Shown here piece by piece: positions 35,001-37,529 of a DNA stretch of 37,529 nucleotides; positions within the stretch are counted from its first letter, which is position 1; each line of letters starts with the position of its first letter. The DNA lies in NCBI RefSeq assembly GCF_015714725.1, contig NZ_WBKM01000089.1, positions 1-37,529 of the forward strand. Reading direction: 5' to 3'. The position numbers and the translations under genes are program-made. This stretch comes from Nostoc sp. WHI (GTDB lineage: Bacteria > Cyanobacteriota > Cyanobacteriia > Cyanobacteriales > Nostocaceae). The notes below the pieces were generated by a model, which was not told the DNA's origin, made no database searches, and saw only the letters and a list, made by a program, of their open reading frames with translations.

Positions 35001-35310
35001 ATTAGTAGAAATTTGGATTGAGCTTCTGGGTATTGAAAAGATTGGAATCTATGACAACTTCTTTAATCTTGGAGGGCATTCTCTGTTAGCAACACAGATG
35101 ATTGGCAGAATTAGTCAGGCTTTTTATTTAGAAATAACTTTGCGGGACTTGTTTGAAAATCCTACGGTAACTGAACTGGTAGAAGTTATGGCAAAACTTA
35201 CAGGAGGCAGAGAACTGATTGACGAAATTGCCACCACCTCCAGAGAAATTAACCAACTCTCTCCAGAAGAAGTAAAAGCTGCTTTAGAAACAGTAAAAGA
35301 AAACTCTTAG
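32020..35310 (+). CDS. NRPS N5: condensation - adenylation (unassigned) - PCP
   Basis: A 1096-residue single-module NRPS. ATG at 32020 with GAGG nine bases upstream is preferred over an in-frame TTG at 31978 that lies inside a repeat. The condensation domain (about 18-455) has HHIISDA at 148-154, where the last residue of HHxxxDG is Ala. The adenylation domain (about 475-975) has YTSGSTGKPKG, NHYGPSE, YKTGDLARY and NGK. The specificity residues read approximately DAHIITHVV plus Lys. The HVVK ending is shared with proline codes, but the remainder does not match any code I know, so the substrate is left open. A carrier domain with GGHSL and a short tail (INQLSPEEVKAALETV) end the protein. The PhyH-like oxygenase follows after 22 bases and may act on this residue. 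Confidence 0.93.
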   Translation: MKKHTQDSLTATEDDVFVFPASFAQQRLWFLSQLQESSAIYNIPSALHLTGTLNIKALEKAVNAVVQRHEVLRSSFQIHNNSLVQIISPEANLNIVILDLRSQPSTEQIEHLATLEAQLPFDLKTSPLVRVTILQLKEESHVLLVTMHHIISDAWSTEIFIREITTLYQAFTQGKPSPLEELTIQYADFAHWQRQYLSGQVLETQLNYWQKQLANSPPLLELPSDRTRPAVQSFAGSTEQFQLDKQLTIKLISLSHSSGTTLFMTLLAAFATLLARYSNQEDIVIGSPIANRNRREIEPLIGFFVNTLVLRSNLQGNPTFVELLSRVKQVAMDAYAHQDVPFEQLVEALQPERSLSHNPLFQVMFSLQNAPIGKLEVPGLTLIPLEIANVTAKFDLLLSMAETEDGLTGAWEYNSDLFDADTIKRMIGHFQTLLLGIVSNPSCRIDEFPLLVDLQRQQLLVEWNDTEVEYGFECIHNMFATQVELTPDAVAVVYEQQQLTYRQLNERANQLAHYLQKMGVGADVLVGICMERSLEMAVGVLGVLKAGGAYVPIDPQLPQERLAWMLEDTCTGVLLTQNRLLLSLPVNQGRLVCLDADWEVISQESKENPVSAVNLDNLVYVIYTSGSTGKPKGIALPHRALSNLCQWHLANLKTGVGVLQFASLSFDASIHEMFAAWCSGGTLFMIPENLRLDVKELIYFLAHKPIQKVILPVVVLQQLAEMYGQEKHLFQNIKEAIATGEQLQINLPIINLFKQLEDCSLHNHYGPSETHVVTALTLSKLPDEWRTYPPVGKPIANTQIYILDNHLKPVPIGVIGELYIGGVNLARGYFNRPELTSQKFIPNPFGNEPGSRLYKTGDLARYLSDGNIEFLGRIDHQAKIRGFRVELGEIESVLNKHPQVNQAIVTIKVETTGEKRLISYIVLQQDQTITTLELRQFLQQKLPDYMIPAAFVRLAALPLTHNGKVDRTALPEPDENSYVLNEIFVAPRTPAEELLVEIWIELLGIEKIGIYDNFFNLGGHSLLATQMIGRISQAFYLEITLRDLFENPTVTELVEVMAKLTGGRELIDEIATTSREINQLSPEEVKAALETVKENS
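32152..33107. repeat. Near-identical duplicated condensation-domain segment, copy 1 (N5)
   Basis: This part of the N5 condensation domain matches 36574-37529 in N6 at a constant offset of 4422 bases with no gaps. By eye there are about six mismatches, all within the first 250 bases; from about 32400 onward I see none. Upstream of 32152 the two genes differ clearly, so the left boundary is sharp. The right boundary is beyond the window. Confidence 0.9.
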
Positions 35311-35332
35311 TACTTTTAATCAAAAGGAAATT

Positions 35333-36151
35333 ATGAAACTGACAAAAGAACAAATGGAAGTTTATGATGAGCAAGGAATGCTATTTATTCCTGAGTGCTT
35401 ATGTCAAAGGGAAGTTGAGAAAATGAATGCTGCACTCCTTCCTTTAGTGAAAGAAGATACACCAGGACGGGTTTTGGAAAATAACAAAAAAACAGTGCGC
35501 GCGCTTCATGGTTGTCATACCACCAGCGAAATTTTCCAACGCTTAATATTGCATCCCAGTTTGCTGGAACCAGCCAAGCAAATCCTCGCTAGTGAAGTAT
35601 ATGTTTACCAATTTAAGGTCAACTTTAAGGCAGCTTTTGAGGGAGATTTATGGCCTTGGCATCAAGATTTTGTATTTTGGGATAAAGAAGATGGGATGTT
35701 ATGGCCGAGGGCACTGAATATAGTAGTTTTCTTAGATGAAGTTAATGAATTTAACGGGCCGCTATACTTTATTCCAGGTTCTCACAAACAAAGTTACACA
35801 CATCTCCAGACACCTCCTCAGCAGACTACAAGCAATGGAGAAAAAAATGAATGGATGGATAGCTTTGTTGCAAATCTAAAATATACTATCGACAAACCAA
35901 CTATTACCAAATTAGTCAATAATCATCATATTGTCGCACCGAAAGGCCCTTCAGGTTCAGTCTTATTTTTTCACTGTAACCTAGTACATGGTTCAGTGTC
36001 CAACATATCTCCCTATGACCGCAAAGTTGCTATTATTACTTATAATAGTCTTGAGAATATACCACATTTCAACAGTGAACCCAGACCGGAATTTCTCGTC
36101 AGCCGAGATTACACGCCCCTTCAGCCTCTAGCCAGAGATTTTGAAAAATAA
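35333..36151 (+). CDS. PhyH-family Fe(II)/2-oxoglutarate oxygenase (EctD-like)
   Basis: A 272-residue phytanoyl-CoA-dioxygenase-family enzyme. Iron ligands are His110-x-Asp112 (WPWHQDFVFW) and the distal His219 (LVHGSVSN), with Arg230 (SPYDRKV) for 2-oxoglutarate. The run FKVNFKAAFEGDLWPWHQD, then ALNIVVFLDEVNEFNGPLYFIPGSHK, strongly resembles ectoine hydroxylase EctD, so the substrate is probably a small or carrier-bound amino acid. AAGGAAA precedes the ATG, 22 bases after the N5 stop, so it is in the same transcript as N5. It is the third oxygenase family in the cluster after the TauD-like and CmlA-like enzymes. Its substrate is not deducible; the N5 or N6 residue is the positional guess. 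Confidence 0.9.
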   Translation: MKLTKEQMEVYDEQGMLFIPECLCQREVEKMNAALLPLVKEDTPGRVLENNKKTVRALHGCHTTSEIFQRLILHPSLLEPAKQILASEVYVYQFKVNFKAAFEGDLWPWHQDFVFWDKEDGMLWPRALNIVVFLDEVNEFNGPLYFIPGSHKQSYTHLQTPPQQTTSNGEKNEWMDSFVANLKYTIDKPTITKLVNNHHIVAPKGPSGSVLFFHCNLVHGSVSNISPYDRKVAIITYNSLENIPHFNSEPRPEFLVSRDYTPLQPLARDFEK

Positions 36152-36173
36152 TCTCACGCAGAGGCGCAGAGAG
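36152..36173. repeat. Dispersed repeat, inverted CTCTGCG-family copy
   Basis: TCTCACGCAGAGGCGCAGAG followed by AG immediately after the PhyH-like stop codon; the reverse complement of the 8311-8336 repeat. Together with the interrupted copy at 36241-36310 it makes an inverted pair in the gap before N6. Confidence 0.75.
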
Positions 36174-36240
36174 GAGAATCTTTGAATGTTCACAACTATT
36201 GAAGACGCTAAACAAACGGATCTAAAACTCCTCATATTCT

Positions 36241-36310
36241 CTGTGTCTCTGCGCGACGCCAGGTGCTTCAAGTCGGCGGAGCCGCCCAACGCACTGGCTC
36301 CTCTGCGTGA
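36241..36310. repeat. Repeat interrupted by a second repeat (nested insertion)
   Basis: CTGTGTCTCTGCGC (36241-36254) and CTCTGCGTGA (36301-36310) are the two parts of the repeat that is intact at 8311-8336. A 46-base block (36255-36300) separates them, beginning GACGCCAGGTGCTTCAAGTC and ending CCCAACGCACTGGCTC. This block matches a short dispersed element type common in Nostoc genomes. It therefore appears to be a small repeat inserted within another. Confidence 0.75.
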
Positions 36311-36351
36311 AATAAATCATACTATTTTTAACCTCATCCGATCGCAACTAA

Positions 36352-37529
36352 ATGATGAAAAAAATAGATCGTTCTTCTCCCCAGTCTAATTCCTTTACAG
36401 AGCAAAAGCAGGAATTACTAAAACTCCTGTTAAAGAAAAAAGGTATACATATTGAGCAAGCTGCAACCATACCTCGCAGGACAGAATCTACTCCCGTACA
36501 ACTTTCCTTCGCCCAGCAACGCCTATGGTTTTTAAACCAAATGCAGGAGGTTAATGCTGTCTACAACCTAGCATCCGCCTTGCATTTAACAGGAACATTA
36601 AACATAAAAGCCCTAGAACAAGCCGTTAATGCAGTAGTAGAACGTCACGAAGTCCTGAGAAGCAGCTTCCAAATACACAACAATTCCTTAGTACAAATAA
36701 TCTCCCCCGAAGCCAACTTAAACATAGTAATATTAGACCTGCGATCGCAACCATCAACAGAACAAATAGAACATCTAGCAACCCTTGAAGCCCAACTTCC
36801 CTTTGACCTAGAAACATCACCCCTAGTACGTGTCACCATCCTCCAACTGAAAGAAGAATCCCATGTACTACTAGTGACAATGCATCATATAATATCCGAT
36901 GCCTGGTCAACAGAAATATTTATCCGAGAAATCACAACCCTATACCAAGCCTTCACTCAAGGAAAACCCTCACCCCTAGAAGAATTAACCATCCAATATG
37001 CAGACTTTGCCCACTGGCAACGACAATATTTAAGCGGACAAGTATTAGAAACTCAACTAAACTACTGGCAAAAACAACTAGCAAATTCCCCACCACTGCT
37101 AGAATTACCCAGCGACAGAACCCGCCCAGCAGTCCAAAGCTTTGCCGGAAGTACAGAACAATTCCAACTTGATAAACAACTGACAATTAAATTAATTTCC
37201 CTGAGTCATTCTTCAGGGACAACATTATTTATGACCTTGCTAGCAGCCTTTGCAACCTTACTAGCAAGATACAGCAATCAAGAAGACATCGTAATTGGTT
37301 CACCAATCGCCAACCGAAATCGGCGGGAGATAGAGCCACTAATCGGCTTTTTTGTCAATACTTTAGTCCTGCGTAGCAACTTACAAGGAAACCCGACATT
37401 TGTCGAATTGTTAAGTCGAGTGAAACAAGTGGCGATGGATGCTTACGCTCACCAAGACGTGCCATTTGAGCAACTGGTAGAAGCCTTACAACCAGAGCGT
37501 TCCTTAAGCCATAATCCCCTGTTTCAGGT
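36352..37529 (+). CDS. NRPS N6 (partial): condensation domain, continues past the window
   Basis: The frame opens at ATG ATG (36352/36355) and runs without a stop to the window edge, about 392 residues. After a charged N-terminal linker (KQELLKLLLKKKGIHIEQ) comes a condensation domain: LSFAQQRLWFLNQM, HHIISDA at bases 36883-36903, and the later core motifs as in N5. The HHxxxDG motif ends in Ala, as in N5. From 36574 on, the DNA is almost identical to N5. The N-terminal 74 codons are unrelated to N5. No strong ribosome binding site is visible before the double ATG. Downstream adenylation and any release domain lie outside the window. Confidence 0.9.
   Translation, partial: MMKKIDRSSPQSNSFTEQKQELLKLLLKKKGIHIEQAATIPRRTESTPVQLSFAQQRLWFLNQMQEVNAVYNLASALHLTGTLNIKALEQAVNAVVERHEVLRSSFQIHNNSLVQIISPEANLNIVILDLRSQPSTEQIEHLATLEAQLPFDLETSPLVRVTILQLKEESHVLLVTMHHIISDAWSTEIFIREITTLYQAFTQGKPSPLEELTIQYADFAHWQRQYLSGQVLETQLNYWQKQLANSPPLLELPSDRTRPAVQSFAGSTEQFQLDKQLTIKLISLSHSSGTTLFMTLLAAFATLLARYSNQEDIVIGSPIANRNRREIEPLIGFFVNTLVLRSNLQGNPTFVELLSRVKQVAMDAYAHQDVPFEQLVEALQPERSLSHNPLFQ
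36574..37529. repeat. Near-identical duplicated condensation-domain segment, copy 2 (N6)
   Basis: Partner of 32152-33107 at offset 4422, truncated by the window edge. Differences are limited to a few bases before about 36822; the remaining 700 or so bases look identical. Confidence 0.9.

Noticed and set aside
22734..37529. Thioesterase, reductase, epimerase, methyltransferase or PKS domains
   Set aside because: No motif for any of these was found; chain release must be encoded beyond the right edge or elsewhere.
1..37529. tRNA or rRNA genes and full-length transposases
   Set aside because: None was recognised on reading both strands, although small RNA genes without strong signatures could be missed.

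Overview
The window looks like chromosome from a heterocyst-type filamentous cyanobacterium (Nostoc/Anabaena group). The HIP1 octamer GCGATCGC is common, heptanucleotide tandem repeats and small dispersed repeats sit between and inside genes, and several proteins (sulfiredoxin, Dps, DUF1350, receiver-PP2C phosphatase, SpoIID-like amidase activator) are typical of the group. This placement is an inference from sequence style; no database was searched.

Left part (about 1-8.4 kb): housekeeping and stress genes. A repeat-rich left edge is followed by a secreted SpoIID/LytB-like protein (minus). Then come sulfiredoxin with a clear promoter, Dps, and a helix-turn-helix/GrpE-like protein whose upstream reading frame runs into a heptamer array. 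Remnants of broken genes follow, including the end of a histidine kinase. Next is a convergent pair, a STAS anti-sigma antagonist and a receiver-PP2C phosphatase overlapping at their 3' ends, then a DUF1350 protein and an unrecognised two-helix membrane protein.

Right part (about 8.4 kb to the right edge): a nonribosomal peptide synthetase (NRPS) locus in two divergent arms separated by a 0.6 kb intergenic region. The minus arm, in transcription order, is N1 (linker-C-degenerate A-PCP-C), N2 (half C-A-PCP-C, Asn-like code) and an SbmA/BacA-like ABC exporter. The plus arm is a TauD/SyrP-like Fe(II)/2-oxoglutarate oxygenase, a CmlA-like diiron beta-hydroxylase, N3 (half C-A[aromatic]-PCP-C-A[Gly]-PCP), N4 (C-A[Asn-like]-PCP), N5 (C-A[unassigned]-PCP), a PhyH/EctD-like oxygenase, and the start of N6 (C..., cut by the window edge). 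There is no thioesterase or reductase in the window, so the assembly line continues to the right.

Working model (inference): N1 and N2 end in complete condensation domains, while N2 and N3 begin with only the C-terminal half of one. This suggests the order N1 > N2 > N3 > N4 > N5 > N6 across the divergent promoter region. Three unrelated oxygenases would decorate the peptide. The CmlA-like enzyme is translationally coupled to N3, whose first adenylation domain has an aromatic code, so a beta-hydroxylated Tyr/Phe-type residue is the most concrete chemical prediction. The locus is being reshaped by recombination: the N5 and N6 C domains share about 950 nearly identical bases, and short dispersed repeats are inserted in frame inside N1 and N3.
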